A DNA stretch of 64,000 nt, taken from assembly GCF_904848625.1 (NCBI RefSeq), contig NZ_CAJHCP010000006.1, forward strand, positions 248,001-312,000. The letters are read 5' to 3'. The stretch is from Paraburkholderia metrosideri. GTDB lineage: Bacteria > Pseudomonadota > Gammaproteobacteria > Burkholderiales > Burkholderiaceae. Both the position numbers and the translations under genes were made by a program. Below, one piece after another: positions 1 to 9,720 of this stretch (positions are counted from its first letter, which is position 1; every line of letters begins with the position of its first letter). The notes beneath the pieces are model-generated. The model searched no databases and was not told the origin of the DNA. It saw nothing but the letters and a program-made list of their open reading frames with translations.

Positions 1-854
1 ATGCCCGGCTTGTCGGGCACACCCATCACGGCGATACGAGCTTCGTCGCGCTGGAACGCGATGCCCGAGATGACTGCTTTTTCCATGGTCTCGTCTTCTT
101 CAAAAGTAATCAGGGTGCCCGACTTCATTTCAGTGTCGAGCGGGATGAGCGGATCGGTCAGGCTCGACAGCACGCGCGTCTTGACCTGATATTTGCCGGC
201 GAATTCCACCGAGCGGATCTGCAGCACCTTCGAACCCAGGCTGGCCATTTCCAGCATTTCTTCGAACGTCACGCGATCGAGACGGCGAGCCTCTTCGACC
301 ACGCGCGGGTCGGTCGTGTATACGCCGTCGACGTCGGTGTAAATCAGACACTCATCGGCTTTCAGCGCGGCCGCGATTGCGACCGCCGACGTATCGGAAC
401 CGCCGCGGCCGAGCGTGGTGATGTGGCCGTCAGGGTCGATGCCCTGGAAGCCGGTGATCACCACCACCTTGCCCGCGTCGAGATCGCGCAGCACGCGCTC
501 GCCGTCGATTTCGCTGATGCGCGCTTTCGTGAACGCGCTATCCGTTTTGACCGGCACTTGCCAGCCAGCGTAGCTGACCGCGTCGACACCGGCGTCCTGC
601 AGCGCCATGGCCAGCAAACCCGAGCTGACCTGCTCGCCCGTGGCGGCGATCATGTCGAGTTCACGCGGGCTCGGCTGGGAGTTGATTTCTTTCGCGAGAC
701 CGAGCAGGCGGTTGGTTTCGCCGGACATCGCCGACGGCACGACGACCATCTTGTGGCCAGCCTTGTGCCATTTCGCGACGCGCTTGGCGACGTTCTTGAT
801 GCGCTCGACCGAGCCCATCGAGGTGCCGCCGTATTTATGTACGATGAGTGCCAT
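1..854 (-). CDS. lysC: Aspartate kinase (partial, C-terminus outside window)
   Basis: Phosphorylates aspartate in the first step of the lysine, threonine, methionine and diaminopimelate pathways, in the cytoplasm. The N-terminus reads MALIVHKYGGTSMGS, the kinase signature K-(F/Y)-GG-T-S of the amino-acid kinase fold. About 284 residues are visible; family members have about 405-420, so roughly the last third is cut off. The visible end (around positions 1-130) already enters the regulatory ACT region, with the typical VMGVPDKPG. The start at 852-854 gives the standard N-terminus. It lies on the same strand as tilS but about 390 bases away. dapA, later in this window, belongs to the same pathway. 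Confidence 0.96.
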   Translation of the reverse strand, partial: MALIVHKYGGTSMGSVERIKNVAKRVAKWHKAGHKMVVVPSAMSGETNRLLGLAKEINSQPSPRELDMIAATGEQVSSGLLAMALQDAGVDAVSYAGWQVPVKTDSAFTKARISEIDGERVLRDLDAGKVVVITGFQGIDPDGHITTLGRGGSDTSAVAIAAALKADECLIYTDVDGVYTTDPRVVEEARRLDRVTFEEMLEMASLGSKVLQIRSVEFAGKYQVKTRVLSSLTDPLIPLDTEMKSGTLITFEEDETMEKAVISGIAFQRDEARIAVMGVPDKPG

Positions 855-1242
855 TGTCGTTCTGAACTGGAAGAGAAACCGCGCTGGCGCGCTGGTGACG
901 ACCGCACAAAAGCACAGAAGCGCAACGTCTTGTGAACGACGGCAAAATGTGTGGCGGCGTAAATGCAGCACGCGTGCAGCACGCGCGGATTTGCCCGGAA
1001 ATGATCGCTAATGGCTCAACGGGGAAACGACGGATCACGCTCGCAAACCGGCGACAGCGACAAAAGCGATTGGAAAAATCGGGTCGGGCAAACAAGTTAA
1101 CGTACCCGATCGAGCGAAAAAAGACAAGCCGGAAGGGTCATTGAAATGCACGGAATCGTGGCTGCAAACGCTTATTTCACGCCGCTTTGCGCCCTTTTTT
1201 ACGGTTTGGGCGGCAACTCGGGCGACATGGCCAACCGCGCGG
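855..1242. other. Intergenic region between lysC and tilS
   Basis: About 390 bases between the tilS stop and the lysC start. It should hold the lysC promoter and leader on the minus strand. I see no convincing -35/-10 pair, no tRNA (no GGTTCGAATCC-like T-arm on either strand) and no T-tract terminator after tilS. The short open frames here have no recognisable protein features and start inside no plausible ribosome-binding context. Confidence 0.5.
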
Positions 1243-2721
1243 TCAGGCGATCAGCAGATCTTCGCGCCAAAGGATTTTTACGCGTGATTCGCCCGGCTCT
1301 GCCGCACCGGATGCGGCAGCCGCCTGGTTCACGCCGAGCCAGGGCACGAACAGCAACTCATCGCCGATATAAAGCAGCGGCACGTCGCGCTTCCACGCAG
1401 GAATAGCCCGCTCCTGGAAGAGATTCTTCAACGTGCGGCTCGGCGCGTCGGAGGAAACCGAGGTACGCATCCGCTCGCCGCCGCTACGCGATCGCGCGCT
1501 CAGCCCTGCTCGCTTCAGAACGCTGACCGGGATCGTGTCGTGGTCGAGCGTGTCATCGGGACAGACACTTGCATCGCTTTCATCGCCTGCAATCGGATTT
1601 GCCGGTGCAAACACAAACGTTCCGCGCCATTGCGGCAAGCGCCACACCGATTCTCCCTGCCATGCAAGCTCGCTGACTTCTCGCGCAGCGCGCACGGTTT
1701 CGTCGGTGCACTCGCTGCTGTCGCCCGCTTCCCAATACACCAGGCCGCGATAACTGCGCAACGCCTGTCCCGCGTGATCGACCCGCAGACGATGCCCTTC
1801 CCCCGTCGCCGCCACTTCGCGCAATTGCCGCAATGCGTCGGTCAAACGCGCGCTCGACGCGGCGACGAGCCCCGTCGAACGTATCCAGTAACGCAGCAGA
1901 TTGAGCGCACGATCGTCATCGAGCGCGAGCAACGCGTCGTGCGCCAACGCGCGTCCTGCGTCTGTCGACACAGCTTCCATGTCGAGACGCGCGAGCTCAT
2001 CGAGCAAACGCTGCGCCGACGCCGCGTGCGCGGCCGTGCGCGCTAGCGCGTCGCGGAAACCGGGAAAGTGGACCGCTAACGCCGGTGTCACTTCATGGCG
2101 CAGCGCGTTGCGCGCATAGCGTGTGTCCGCATTCGATTCATCATCGATCCAGCTCAGATTGCGTTCACTCGCGTACTGCTCCAATTGCCCGCGCAGCACG
2201 TGAAGCAACGGCCTGACCCGCATTGCAGCCGAGCCCGCCGGCAAAAACGCCGGCGCCATGGCCGCCAGCCCTGCGAGCCCCGCTCCGCGCAGTAATTGCA
2301 ACAGCACGGTTTCCGCCTGATCGTCCGCGTGTTGCGCGAGCCAAAGCGTGCGAATGCCACGCGCCGAACACATCGCATCCAACGCGCGATAACGCGCGTC
2401 GCGCGCCGCCGCCTCGACGCTCACACCCGCCGCGCGCGACACGTCGACGCGCTCGGCCTCGAACTCGACCCCACGCTCGTGTGCAAACGCGTGACAGTGC
2501 GCGAGCCACGCATCGGCATAAGGACTCAGGCCATGATGCACATGCAGCGCGACGCAACGCGGCGCCCCCACGACCCTGACTGCCGCATCGAGCAACACGC
2601 TCGAATCGACGCCGCCACTGAACGCCACCGCAATGCGCTCATGCACGGAAACAGCGGACAGCGCCAAGCCGAGCGCCTCGATAACGAGGCGCTCGGCGGG
2701 CGATTCTGCGGGAGGGGTCAC
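1243..2721 (-). CDS. tilS: tRNA(Ile)-lysidine synthase
   Basis: Attaches lysine to C34 of the tRNA-Ile with CAU anticodon, switching it to read AUA; essential in most bacteria. The ATP-pyrophosphatase P-loop SGGVDSS sits at residues 35-41, followed by HHGLSPYAD and HADDQAETVLLQLLRGAG, both typical of TilS. A substrate-binding middle domain follows, then a C-terminal TilS domain (SRSGGERMR, KNLFQE, IPAWKRD). Length is 492 residues with the GTG start chosen at 2719-2721. The open frame continues far upstream into accA in the wrong frame, so the longer version is not credible. I see no strong Shine-Dalgarno site for this start. accA lies 47 bases upstream on the same strand, so co-transcription is likely. 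Confidence 0.93.
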   Translation of the reverse strand: MTPPAESPAERLVIEALGLALSAVSVHERIAVAFSGGVDSSVLLDAAVRVVGAPRCVALHVHHGLSPYADAWLAHCHAFAHERGVEFEAERVDVSRAAGVSVEAAARDARYRALDAMCSARGIRTLWLAQHADDQAETVLLQLLRGAGLAGLAAMAPAFLPAGSAAMRVRPLLHVLRGQLEQYASERNLSWIDDESNADTRYARNALRHEVTPALAVHFPGFRDALARTAAHAASAQRLLDELARLDMEAVSTDAGRALAHDALLALDDDRALNLLRYWIRSTGLVAASSARLTDALRQLREVAATGEGHRLRVDHAGQALRSYRGLVYWEAGDSSECTDETVRAAREVSELAWQGESVWRLPQWRGTFVFAPANPIAGDESDASVCPDDTLDHDTIPVSVLKRAGLSARSRSGGERMRTSVSSDAPSRTLKNLFQERAIPAWKRDVPLLYIGDELLFVPWLGVNQAAAASGAAEPGESRVKILWREDLLIA

Positions 2722-2768
2722 GTCGCTAGCGCGTGAAACGCGATGGACGAAAGAGAACGCGCGCGGGC

Positions 2769-3740
2769 TTACGCACCCGGCGTCGTTTCCTTGAACTTGC
2801 CGTACGACATCAACCGTTCGAAACGGCGTTGACGCAGGTCGTTGATGCTCATGCCCTGGAACTGGCGCAGCGAGTCGGCGAGCGCACGGCGCAACATTGC
2901 CGCCATGCCCTTCGGATCGCGATGCGCGCCGCCGAGTGGCTCGTTGACGATCTTGTCGATCAGCCCCAACGCCTTCAGCCGATGCGCGGTCAGGCCGAGC
3001 GCTTCCGCGGCTTCCGGCGCTTTTGCGGCGCTCTTCCACAGAATCGACGCGCAGCCTTCCGGCGAAATCACCGAATAGGTCGAGAATTGCAGCATCAGCA
3101 CGCTGTCGCCGACAGCAATGGCGAGCGCGCCGCCCGAGCCGCCTTCACCGATGATCGTCGCGATCAGCGGCGTCTTCAGCTCGGCCATCACGTACAGATT
3201 GCGGCCGATCGCTTCCGACTGCCCGCGCTCTTCCGCGCCGATGCCGGGATAAGCGCCCGGCGTGTCGATGAACGTGAAGATCGGCAGGCTGAATTTTTCA
3301 GCGAGACGCATCAGACGCTCGGCCTTGCGATAGCCTTCCGGACGCGGCATGCCGAAGTTGCGCAACGCGCGCTCCTTCGTGTCGCGGCCCTTCTGATGGC
3401 CGATCACCATACAGGCCTGGCCGTTGAAACGCGCGAGGCCGCCGACGATCGACAGGTCGTCCGCATAGTTGCGGTCGCCATGCAGTTCGTGGAAATCGGT
3501 GAACAGCTCGCTCACGTAGTCGAACGTGTACGGGCGTTGCGGATGACGGGCGATTTGCGAAACCTGCCACGGCGAGAGATTCGCGTACAGATCTTTGGTG
3601 AGCTGTTGGCTCTTCTTGGACAGCCGCTCGATCTCTTCCGAAATATCGACGGCCGAATCGTCCTGCACGAAGCGCAATTCTTCGATCTTCGCTTCGAGTT
3701 CAGCGATCGGCTGTTCGAAATCCAGAAAGGTGGTCTTCAT
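2769..3740 (-). CDS. accA: Acetyl-CoA carboxylase carboxyltransferase subunit alpha
   Basis: Alpha subunit of the carboxyltransferase half of acetyl-CoA carboxylase. With AccD it moves the carboxyl group from biotin to acetyl-CoA, making malonyl-CoA for fatty acids. It has 323 residues against about 319 in E. coli. It begins [22 protein letters not shown], the usual N-terminal helix, and carries the crotonase-like core with [18 protein letters not shown] and the oxyanion-hole glycines EGGSGGALA. No residue loss is evident. It sits between the glycosylase gene and tilS on the same strand; accB, accC and accD are not in the window. Confidence 0.97.
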   Translation of the reverse strand: MKTTFLDFEQPIAELEAKIEELRFVQDDSAVDISEEIERLSKKSQQLTKDLYANLSPWQVSQIARHPQRPYTFDYVSELFTDFHELHGDRNYADDLSIVGGLARFNGQACMVIGHQKGRDTKERALRNFGMPRPEGYRKAERLMRLAEKFSLPIFTFIDTPGAYPGIGAEERGQSEAIGRNLYVMAELKTPLIATIIGEGGSGGALAIAVGDSVLMLQFSTYSVISPEGCASILWKSAAKAPEAAEALGLTAHRLKALGLIDKIVNEPLGGAHRDPKGMAAMLRRALADSLRQFQGMSINDLRQRRFERLMSYGKFKETTPGA

Positions 3741-3773
3741 TGGTTGGAATCCTTGGACTTACCGGCAGCGCGT

Positions 3774-3799
3774 ATTCTAACCGCGCTCGCCGATGTCAA
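3774..3799 (-). promoter_or_regulatory. Possible accA promoter
   Basis: On the minus strand, a perfect TTGACA (3794-3799) precedes TAGAAT (3774-3779), 34 bases before the accA start codon. The spacer is only 14 bases, shorter than the optimal 17, so either the promoter is weak or the true -10 differs. Position and hexamer quality support it; spacing argues against. Confidence 0.4.
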
Positions 3800-3810
3800 A
3801 ACCATTTCTC

Positions 3811-3838
3811 AACTATCGAACTCAAAAAATCGATAGTT
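3811..3838. repeat. Inverted repeat downstream of the glycosylase gene
   Basis: AACTATCG and CGATAGTT form a perfect 8-base inverted repeat around a 12-base A-rich loop. It lies between the DNA glycosylase stop (3867) and the accA promoter candidate. It could be a weak terminator for the glycosylase or a protein-binding site near the accA promoter. The sequence does not decide between these. Confidence 0.4.
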
Positions 3839-3866
3839 TTTGCAATGGAATCGTTTTCTCTTTATT

Positions 3867-4916
3867 TCAGTAGTCGACCGGCAACGGATCAAGACTACGC
3901 CACATATACCAGGTCGCGACGGTGCGCCACGGCTCCCAGTTCGCGGCCACCTCACGCGCTTCGCTGCGCGTCACGGGTTCACCGCTGAAATAGTTGACGC
4001 TGATCGCGCGGATCAGGCCGAGGTCGTCGAGCGGCAGAACGTCGGGGCGCGACAGATTGAAGATCAGGAACATCTCCGCGGTCCAGCGGCCAATGCCGCG
4101 AATCTGCGTGAGTTCGGCGATCACCGCCTCGTCTTCCATCGACGTCCATTTACCGACGTGCAACGCGCCGGACACGAAATGCTCCGCAAGGTCGAGCACG
4201 TATTCGGCCTTGCGCTTGGACAGGCCGCACGCGGTGAGCTTTTCCTGACCGAGCTTGATGAACTGCTGCGGCACGAGCTTCGGACACGCGGCCTCGACCT
4301 TCGCCCACACGGCCTGTGCGGACGCGACCGAAATCTGCTGCCCGACCACCGAGCGCGCCAGCGTGACGAACGGATCGCCACGGCTCAGCAGATGCACGGG
4401 GCCGAATTTCGGAATCAGCTTCTTCAGGATACGGTCGCGCTTGACGAGGTCCGCGCACGCTTTGTCCCAGTAATCAGGACGCGTGACTTCAGGCGTGAGG
4501 CCGCCAATCTGCACCGGCACCGCGACCTCGCTTGCGTTCGAGCCTTCGCCGCCCGCACTCGCCGACGCGCGCGTCTTGCGCACGACTTCGCCCTGCCCGT
4601 CACGCGCCAACTCCTGCAAGTCGCCGGCCAGTTCCGCAGACAGGACGCCGTTGGCTTTCGCGCGCGACGCCTTGACGCGCTTCGCCACAGGCGCGTGCGC
4701 CGACGAGCCGTTGAGCGCGCGCTTCGCGGTGCTCTTGAAGGCTGCCTTCTTCGCTACGCCCGCTGCGGTCTTGGCCGCCACCCCGGCAGTTTTCGACGAT
4801 GCTTTCTTTACCGCGCCGCTGCCGCTGCGAGCCGACGTTCGTGTCGACTTTGCCGCGCCAGCCGCGTTTGTTTGAGACGTGGCTCGTTTAGCCGGCGTCT
4901 TCGTGGCCGTTGCCAT
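3867..4916 (-). CDS. AlkA-type DNA-3-methyladenine glycosylase with basic N-terminal tail
   Basis: Base-excision repair enzyme of the HhH-GPD superfamily that removes alkylated purines. The catalytic part covers about residues 140-349: GQQISVASAQAVW, the helix-hairpin-helix LTQIRGIGRWTA (269-280), and PLDDLG (295-300), in which D298 aligns with the AlkA catalytic aspartate. Residues 1 to about 90 are low-complexity Ala/Lys/Ser/Thr/Arg (AKKAAFKSTAKRA and similar), like histone H1 or AlgP tails. E. coli AlkA has 282 residues and no such tail. The ATG at 4914-4916 gives the full tail, and no better internal start is obvious. It is 47 bases downstream of cysS on the same strand. Confidence 0.9.
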   Translation of the reverse strand: MATATKTPAKRATSQTNAAGAAKSTRTSARSGSGAVKKASSKTAGVAAKTAAGVAKKAAFKSTAKRALNGSSAHAPVAKRVKASRAKANGVLSAELAGDLQELARDGQGEVVRKTRASASAGGEGSNASEVAVPVQIGGLTPEVTRPDYWDKACADLVKRDRILKKLIPKFGPVHLLSRGDPFVTLARSVVGQQISVASAQAVWAKVEAACPKLVPQQFIKLGQEKLTACGLSKRKAEYVLDLAEHFVSGALHVGKWTSMEDEAVIAELTQIRGIGRWTAEMFLIFNLSRPDVLPLDDLGLIRAISVNYFSGEPVTRSEAREVAANWEPWRTVATWYMWRSLDPLPVDY

Positions 4917-4963
4917 CCTGCCTCCTGCCTGGCGAGTCGATCAAAGGGAATTGCGAGGTGCGC

Positions 4964-6361
4964 TCACACGCGCCGCCACTCGGTCAACCCGCCGGGTTTG
5001 TCTTCAAGTGCAACGCCGGCCTCGAGCAATTCGGCCCGGATCCGGTCTGCTGCCGCATAGTCTTTCGCCTGCTTCGCGGCCACGCGCGCTGCGATCTTCG
5101 CTTCGATCGCGGCGGGCTCGAGCGCGCCTTGTGCTGCGCTGCCCGCGGCCTGCTGCAGGTACGCACGCGGCTCGCGGCCGAGCAGTCCGATCACTGCGCC
5201 CAGCAAGCGCAACTGACGGGCCAGCGCGGGGTCGCGCGTGCGGTTCACTTCTGTCGCCAACTCGAACAGCACGGATACTGCAACCGGCGTGTTGAAGTCG
5301 TCATTCATCGCTGCCTGGAAACGTTGCGCGTGCGCTTCGTTCCAGTCGAGTTCCACAGCGTCCGGCGTCACGTCTTTCAACGCCGTGTACAGACGCGCGA
5401 GTGCATTGCGAGCGTCGTCGATATGCACGTCGCTGTAATTCAACGGCGAGCGGTAATGCGCGCGTGCGATGAAAAAGCGCACGACCTCGGCATCGTACTG
5501 CGCCAATACTTCACGAATCGTAAAGAAATTGTTCAACGACTTCGACATCTTCTCATTGTCGATCTGTACGTAGCCGTTGTGCATCCAGTAATTGACGAAG
5601 GTTTGACCGGTAGCGGCTTCACTTTGCGCAATTTCGTTTTCGTGGTGCGGAAACTGCAGGTCCTGACCGCCGCCGTGAATGTCGAAATGTTCGCCGAGCA
5701 ATGAGCAGCCCATGGCCGAACATTCGATATGCCAGCCCGGACGGCCGCGACCGTACTTCGACTCCCAGCCCGTATCGGCCGGTTCTTCGGGCTTGGCTTT
5801 TTTCCACAGCACGAAGTCGAGCGGGTCCTGCTTCGCGTCGTTCGCGGCAACGCGTTCGCCCGCGCGCAGATCTTCGAGCGACTTGCCCGACAGCTTGCCG
5901 TAGCCCGCAAACTTGCGCACCGCGTAGTTGACGTCGCCGTCGCTTGCCTGGTATGCGTAGCCGTTCGACTCCAGCGTCTCGATCATGCCGAGCATCTGAG
6001 GAATGAAGTCGGTGGCGCGCGGCTCGATGTCGGGCCGCTCGATGCCAAGCGCGTCCGCATCTTCATGCAACGCGTTGATAAAGCGGTCGGTGAGCGACTT
6101 GATCGTCTCCCCGTTCTCGACGGCGCGACGGATGATCTTGTCGTCGATATCGGTAATGTTGCGCACGTAGGTCACGTCGTAGCCGAGCGTGCGCAACCAG
6201 CGCTGCACGATGTCGAACACGACCATCACCCGCGCATGACCGACGTGACAATAGTCGTACACGGTCATCCCGCAGACGTACATCCGCACAACACCCTCTT
6301 GCAGCGGCACGAAAGTTTGCTTGTCACGCGCGAGCGTGTTGTAGATGCGCAGTGATTCCAT
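4964..6361 (-). CDS. cysS: Cysteinyl-tRNA synthetase
   Basis: Class Ia aminoacyl-tRNA synthetase that charges tRNA-Cys. It has 465 residues from [10 protein letters not shown], close to the 461 of E. coli. The zinc-binding cysteine and HIGH-type motif lie at [18 protein letters not shown] (zinc Cys30, HVGH 39-42). GWHIECSAM carries a second zinc ligand, and KMSKS is near residue 275. The open frame extends 32 codons upstream, but the ATG at 6359-6361 matches the family N-terminus. It is divergent from the TPR gene, with 236 bases between them. Confidence 0.97.
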   Translation of the reverse strand: MESLRIYNTLARDKQTFVPLQEGVVRMYVCGMTVYDYCHVGHARVMVVFDIVQRWLRTLGYDVTYVRNITDIDDKIIRRAVENGETIKSLTDRFINALHEDADALGIERPDIEPRATDFIPQMLGMIETLESNGYAYQASDGDVNYAVRKFAGYGKLSGKSLEDLRAGERVAANDAKQDPLDFVLWKKAKPEEPADTGWESKYGRGRPGWHIECSAMGCSLLGEHFDIHGGGQDLQFPHHENEIAQSEAATGQTFVNYWMHNGYVQIDNEKMSKSLNNFFTIREVLAQYDAEVVRFFIARAHYRSPLNYSDVHIDDARNALARLYTALKDVTPDAVELDWNEAHAQRFQAAMNDDFNTPVAVSVLFELATEVNRTRDPALARQLRLLGAVIGLLGREPRAYLQQAAGSAAQGALEPAAIEAKIAARVAAKQAKDYAAADRIRAELLEAGVALEDKPGGLTEWRRV

Positions 6362-6597
6362 AGAGAACGGTGCGTGGGCCGAAAGAAATCCGCAATGTGT
6401 TTCATGCGCGCCGCCCCGCTGATCACAACAGGACAGCGGGTGCGTTGCATGCAGCAAAACCGGTGCAGCTAGTGCGGCGGTCAGGCTGCGATCAAGGCGG
6501 AGACGACCACGAGTGGCGAAAAGACAGTTTGCGGTTCGACGGAACGCGCAGACCTTTTGTTAGAATGGGTCGGAGTATAACATCCAGACCTGAGCCT

Positions 6598-7419
6598 ATG
6601 AAACCTTCCAGCGGCCGCGCGCGCAGCGCTGCGACCCTCGCCGCGACGGCCTTCAGCGGTGTTGCCCGCAGCGTCACGCGCGGTGCTTCTCCCCGTGTTG
6701 CCCCTCGTGTTGCTCATGCTGCGGCGCGCACGCTGGCGTTGCGTGTCGCCATGGCCGTTGCCCTCGTGGCACTGCCGGTGGCTGGCGCCTATGCGCAGAA
6801 GGCCGCGGTCATGCCGCAAGGCCCTGCCACGCGCGACAACACGCCGGACATCGACGCTGCGATCTCGCAGAAAAATTGGGAAGCCGCGCTCACACAGCTC
6901 GATGAACGCATCGCGTCGAATCCTCGCGACGCTCAGGCAAGATTCAAGCGCGGCACAGTCCTCGCTCACCTGAATCGCGACGACGAAGCGATTGCCGCAT
7001 TCGTCGAACTCACGCAGATGTACCCGGAGTTGCCCGAGCCGTATAACAATCTCGCCGCGCTGTACGCGAAGCAGGGACACTTTACCGAAGCACGCGCCGC
7101 GCTCGAAACAGCGATCAAGGTCAACCCAGGCTACGGTCTCGCGTTCGAAAATCTCGGCGACGTATATCTGCGCATGGCCGACCAGGCGTATCGGCGCGCG
7201 CAGAGCCTCGGCAAGGCGAGTGCCACGACCACGCAACGTATCGCGGACATCCAGAAGATCGTCTCCCCGTCGCGCGTACCCGCTGCAGAGAGGGCCACGG
7301 CACCTGCGTCAGAACCGGCCGCGCGCGCGCCCATGAACATGATCCAGACGCCGAGCTTCCAGTTCGGCGGCGCGAACGGCTCGCTTGCCATGCCGCCGTA
7401 CATGGCACCGTCGAACTGA
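6598..7419 (+). CDS. Exported tetratricopeptide-repeat protein
   Basis: A 273-residue protein with a long basic N-terminal segment, then a hydrophobic stretch (AMAVALVALPVAGAYAQ, residues about 51-67) that looks like a Sec signal ending at AYA|Q. The mature part has about three TPR units (residues about 80-190: NWEAALTQLDERIASNP, AQARFKRGTVLAHLNRDDEA, PEPYNNLAALYAKQGHFTEA, YGLAFENLGDVYLRMADQAY). A Pro/Ala-rich tail follows. TPR folds bind proteins; no specific partner can be named. The 50-residue run before the signal core is unusually long, and a downstream ATG at 6751 would leave no basic n-region. It precedes ppiA, so a periplasmic folding or assembly role is plausible but unproven. Confidence 0.8.
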   Translation: MKPSSGRARSAATLAATAFSGVARSVTRGASPRVAPRVAHAAARTLALRVAMAVALVALPVAGAYAQKAAVMPQGPATRDNTPDIDAAISQKNWEAALTQLDERIASNPRDAQARFKRGTVLAHLNRDDEAIAAFVELTQMYPELPEPYNNLAALYAKQGHFTEARAALETAIKVNPGYGLAFENLGDVYLRMADQAYRRAQSLGKASATTTQRIADIQKIVSPSRVPAAERATAPASEPAARAPMNMIQTPSFQFGGANGSLAMPPYMAPSN

Positions 7420-7542
7420 AGCACGCACGGCTCACGCTCGTTACTGTCATGACGCACGTCCAGCCCGCACGCTTGTTACTTTCGATCCACGCATGGTCAT
7501 CACGATGTCAGCACCCTGTTTTCTCCACCCCTGAGGATCTTC

Positions 7543-8124
7543 ATGAAATGGTTGATGTTGGCGCTCGGCAGCGCCGCCCTGATCGCAAACGCACCCGCAT
7601 TTGCCCAGTCCGGTTCGCAAGCCGCTCACCCGTCCGTCCTCCTCAAGACATCGGAAGGCGACATTCGCGTCGAGTTGTATCCTGAGAAAGCGCCGAAGAC
7701 GGTTGCCAATTTCCTCGACTACGTGAAGTCCGGCCAGTACAGCGGCACGATTTTTCATCGCGTGATTCCGGGCTTCATGATTCAGGGCGGCGGCTACACG
7801 CAAAGCTTCGCCGAGAAGCCGACGCGCGCGCCGATTCCGCTTGAAAGCCGCAACGGTCTGAAGAACGCAACCGGCACGCTCGCGATGGCGCGCACCAGCG
7901 ATCCGAATTCGGCCACTGCGCAGTTCTTCATCAACACGGTGGACAACAGCGGCCTCGACTATCCGAATCCGGACGGCAACGGCTATGCGGTGTTCGGCAA
8001 GGTCACGAGCGGCATGGATGTCGTGAAGAAGATTGAAGGCACGCCCACCACCACGCGCGGCCCGATGAGCGACGTGCCGCAAAAGCCGATCGTGATCGAG
8101 TCGGCCACGGTGGTCGGCAAGTAA
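7543..8124 (+). CDS. ppiA: Periplasmic cyclophilin-type peptidyl-prolyl isomerase
   Basis: Speeds cis-trans isomerisation of proline bonds in exported proteins. A signal peptide (MKWLMLALGSAALIANAPAFA, cleavage about residue 21) precedes a complete cyclophilin domain: [42 protein letters not shown] and YAVFGKVTSGMDVV. The catalytic Arg (FHR), Gln (MIQGG) and Phe (QFFI) are present. It has 193 residues. GAGGATCTTC just before the ATG is a good ribosome-binding site. It is followed by the cytoplasmic paralogue ppiB; the pair probably arose by duplication. Confidence 0.94.
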   Translation: MKWLMLALGSAALIANAPAFAQSGSQAAHPSVLLKTSEGDIRVELYPEKAPKTVANFLDYVKSGQYSGTIFHRVIPGFMIQGGGYTQSFAEKPTRAPIPLESRNGLKNATGTLAMARTSDPNSATAQFFINTVDNSGLDYPNPDGNGYAVFGKVTSGMDVVKKIEGTPTTTRGPMSDVPQKPIVIESATVVGK

Positions 8125-8322
8125 GCTGACAAATAAAGCGGCAAGCAGGCGAACGCGAATGCGCACCGCTGATACAGGCGCAAATCGCGCTACCCGAAAC
8201 TGCATAAAACGCCGCGCGCCTGACGGTGCGCGAGCGCAAAATCCACGCCCCGCGCGGTCTGCCGTCGCATCATGACGACTCGCCGCGCTTTTTACCCACC
8301 CCGTTCATCAAAGGATTCCATC

Positions 8323-8817
8323 ATGGTTGAACTGCACACAAATCACGGCGTCATCAAACTCGAACTGGACGCTGAAAAAGCGCCGAAGTCGGTTGAGAAC
8401 TTCCTGAACTACGTGAAGGCCGGTCACTACGACAACACGGTGTTTCACCGCGTGATCGACGGCTTCATGATTCAGGGCGGCGGCTTCGAGCCCGGCATGA
8501 AGCAGAAGCCGACGGCTGAGCCGATCACCAACGAAGCGAACAATGGCCTGAAGAACGTCAACGGCTCGGTCGCGATGGCTCGCACCAACGACCCGCATTC
8601 GGCTACCGCGCAATTCTTCATCAACGTGAACGACAACGACTTCCTGAACCACTCGTCGCCGACGCCGCAAGGCTGGGGCTACGCCGTGTTCGGCAAGGTC
8701 GTCGAAGGTCTGGACATCGTCGAGAAAATCAAGAAGGTCAAGACGGGTTCGAAGGGCTTCCATCAGGACGTGCCGGCTGACGACGTCGTGATCGAAAAGG
8801 CTGTGATCGTCGACTGA
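8323..8817 (+). CDS. ppiB: Cytoplasmic cyclophilin-type peptidyl-prolyl isomerase
   Basis: Cytosolic cyclophilin of 164 residues, the usual length for PpiB. Motifs: [38 protein letters not shown] and [19 protein letters not shown]. There is no signal peptide, unlike ppiA 200 bases upstream. The longer open frame would start at 8272; the ATG at 8323 gives [15 protein letters not shown], the standard start. A 198-base gap from ppiA leaves room for its own promoter. lpxH follows after 47 bases and may be co-transcribed, as in E. coli where ppiB and lpxH are also neighbours. Confidence 0.95.
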   Translation: MVELHTNHGVIKLELDAEKAPKSVENFLNYVKAGHYDNTVFHRVIDGFMIQGGGFEPGMKQKPTAEPITNEANNGLKNVNGSVAMARTNDPHSATAQFFINVNDNDFLNHSSPTPQGWGYAVFGKVVEGLDIVEKIKKVKTGSKGFHQDVPADDVVIEKAVIVD

Positions 8818-8864
8818 CTGTCGCCATCAGCCCAACCCGTTTGAACTGATATCAGGCACCTTCA

Positions 8865-9662
8865 ATGCTGCAAGAAAGGCCGCTGCGAAGCGTCGCCGCG
8901 GGCGTGCCTGGCGAGGGCAAACGCCCGCACGCCGCACGCCCGTTTTTTTTCCTGTCCGACATTCATTTGAGCGAGGCGATCCCGCACACGGTCGCCGCGT
9001 TCGAACACTTCATTCGCGTCACCGCCGACCAGGCTGACTCGGTTTTCATCCTCGGCGATCTGTTCGAATACTGGGTCGGCGACGACATGCTCGTCGAGCC
9101 GTTCGTCGCGCGTATCGCGGCGCTGCTGCATACGTTGTCGGAGCGCGGCATTGCGCTCTACATCATGCATGGCAATCGCGACTTTCTGCTCGGCAAACGC
9201 TTCACGAAAGCGGCGGGTGCGATCTGGCTGCCCGACCCGTTCGTGATCACTGCGTTCGGTACCCGCATTGCGCTCGCGCATGGCGACGGCCTGTGTACTG
9301 CCGATCGCGGCTATCAGATCTTCCGGCGTTTTGCACGCAACCGTCTGGCGCAAACGCTGTTTCTGGCGTCACCGTTCCGCTGGCGCAGAAAGCTGGCGGA
9401 GAACATGCGCTCGAATAGCGAGCAAGGCCGCATGCGGCCCGTTTCGATGAAATACGATGTGACGCCGAAGGCGGTCGCCGCGCTATTCAAGGCATCGAAA
9501 GTGGCGACGATCATTCACGGGCACACGCATCTACCCGCGCGGCACCGCGAGCCGGGCGGCACGCGCTGGGTTCTGCCGGATTGGGATCTCGATCATGGTG
9601 AGCCGCGAGGCGGCTATTTGCGCATCGACGCCGAAGGGATTCGGGCTTTGCCGCTGACGTGA
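8865..9662 (+). CDS. lpxH: UDP-2,3-diacylglucosamine diphosphatase
   Basis: Hydrolyses UDP-2,3-diacylglucosamine to lipid X and UMP, the fourth step of lipid A synthesis, at the inner membrane. The metallophosphoesterase motifs are intact: FFLSDIHLS, LGDLFEYWVGDD, MHGNRDF, AHGDGLCTAD and IHGHTHLPARH. It has 265 residues. The first 25 (MLQERPLRSVAAGVPGEGKR and following) are extra compared with E. coli LpxH (240), and no nearer ATG precedes FFFLSDIHL. The neighbour ppiB matches the E. coli order. Confidence 0.95.
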   Translation: MLQERPLRSVAAGVPGEGKRPHAARPFFFLSDIHLSEAIPHTVAAFEHFIRVTADQADSVFILGDLFEYWVGDDMLVEPFVARIAALLHTLSERGIALYIMHGNRDFLLGKRFTKAAGAIWLPDPFVITAFGTRIALAHGDGLCTADRGYQIFRRFARNRLAQTLFLASPFRWRRKLAENMRSNSEQGRMRPVSMKYDVTPKAVAALFKASKVATIIHGHTHLPARHREPGGTRWVLPDWDLDHGEPRGGYLRIDAEGIRALPLT

Positions 9663-9720
9663 CGATGCATTAGAGCGTCGACGGCAATTCACGATGCCAA
9701 TCGACGCACAGGCAGCACGC

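Noticed and set aside
2719..3039. Longer tilS beginning inside accA
   Set aside because: The upstream 106 codons are out of frame with accA and have no TilS similarity.
7543..8817. ppiA-ppiB as an unusual duplication
   Set aside because: A periplasmic and a cytoplasmic cyclophilin pair is common in proteobacteria; their adjacency is likely ordinary here.
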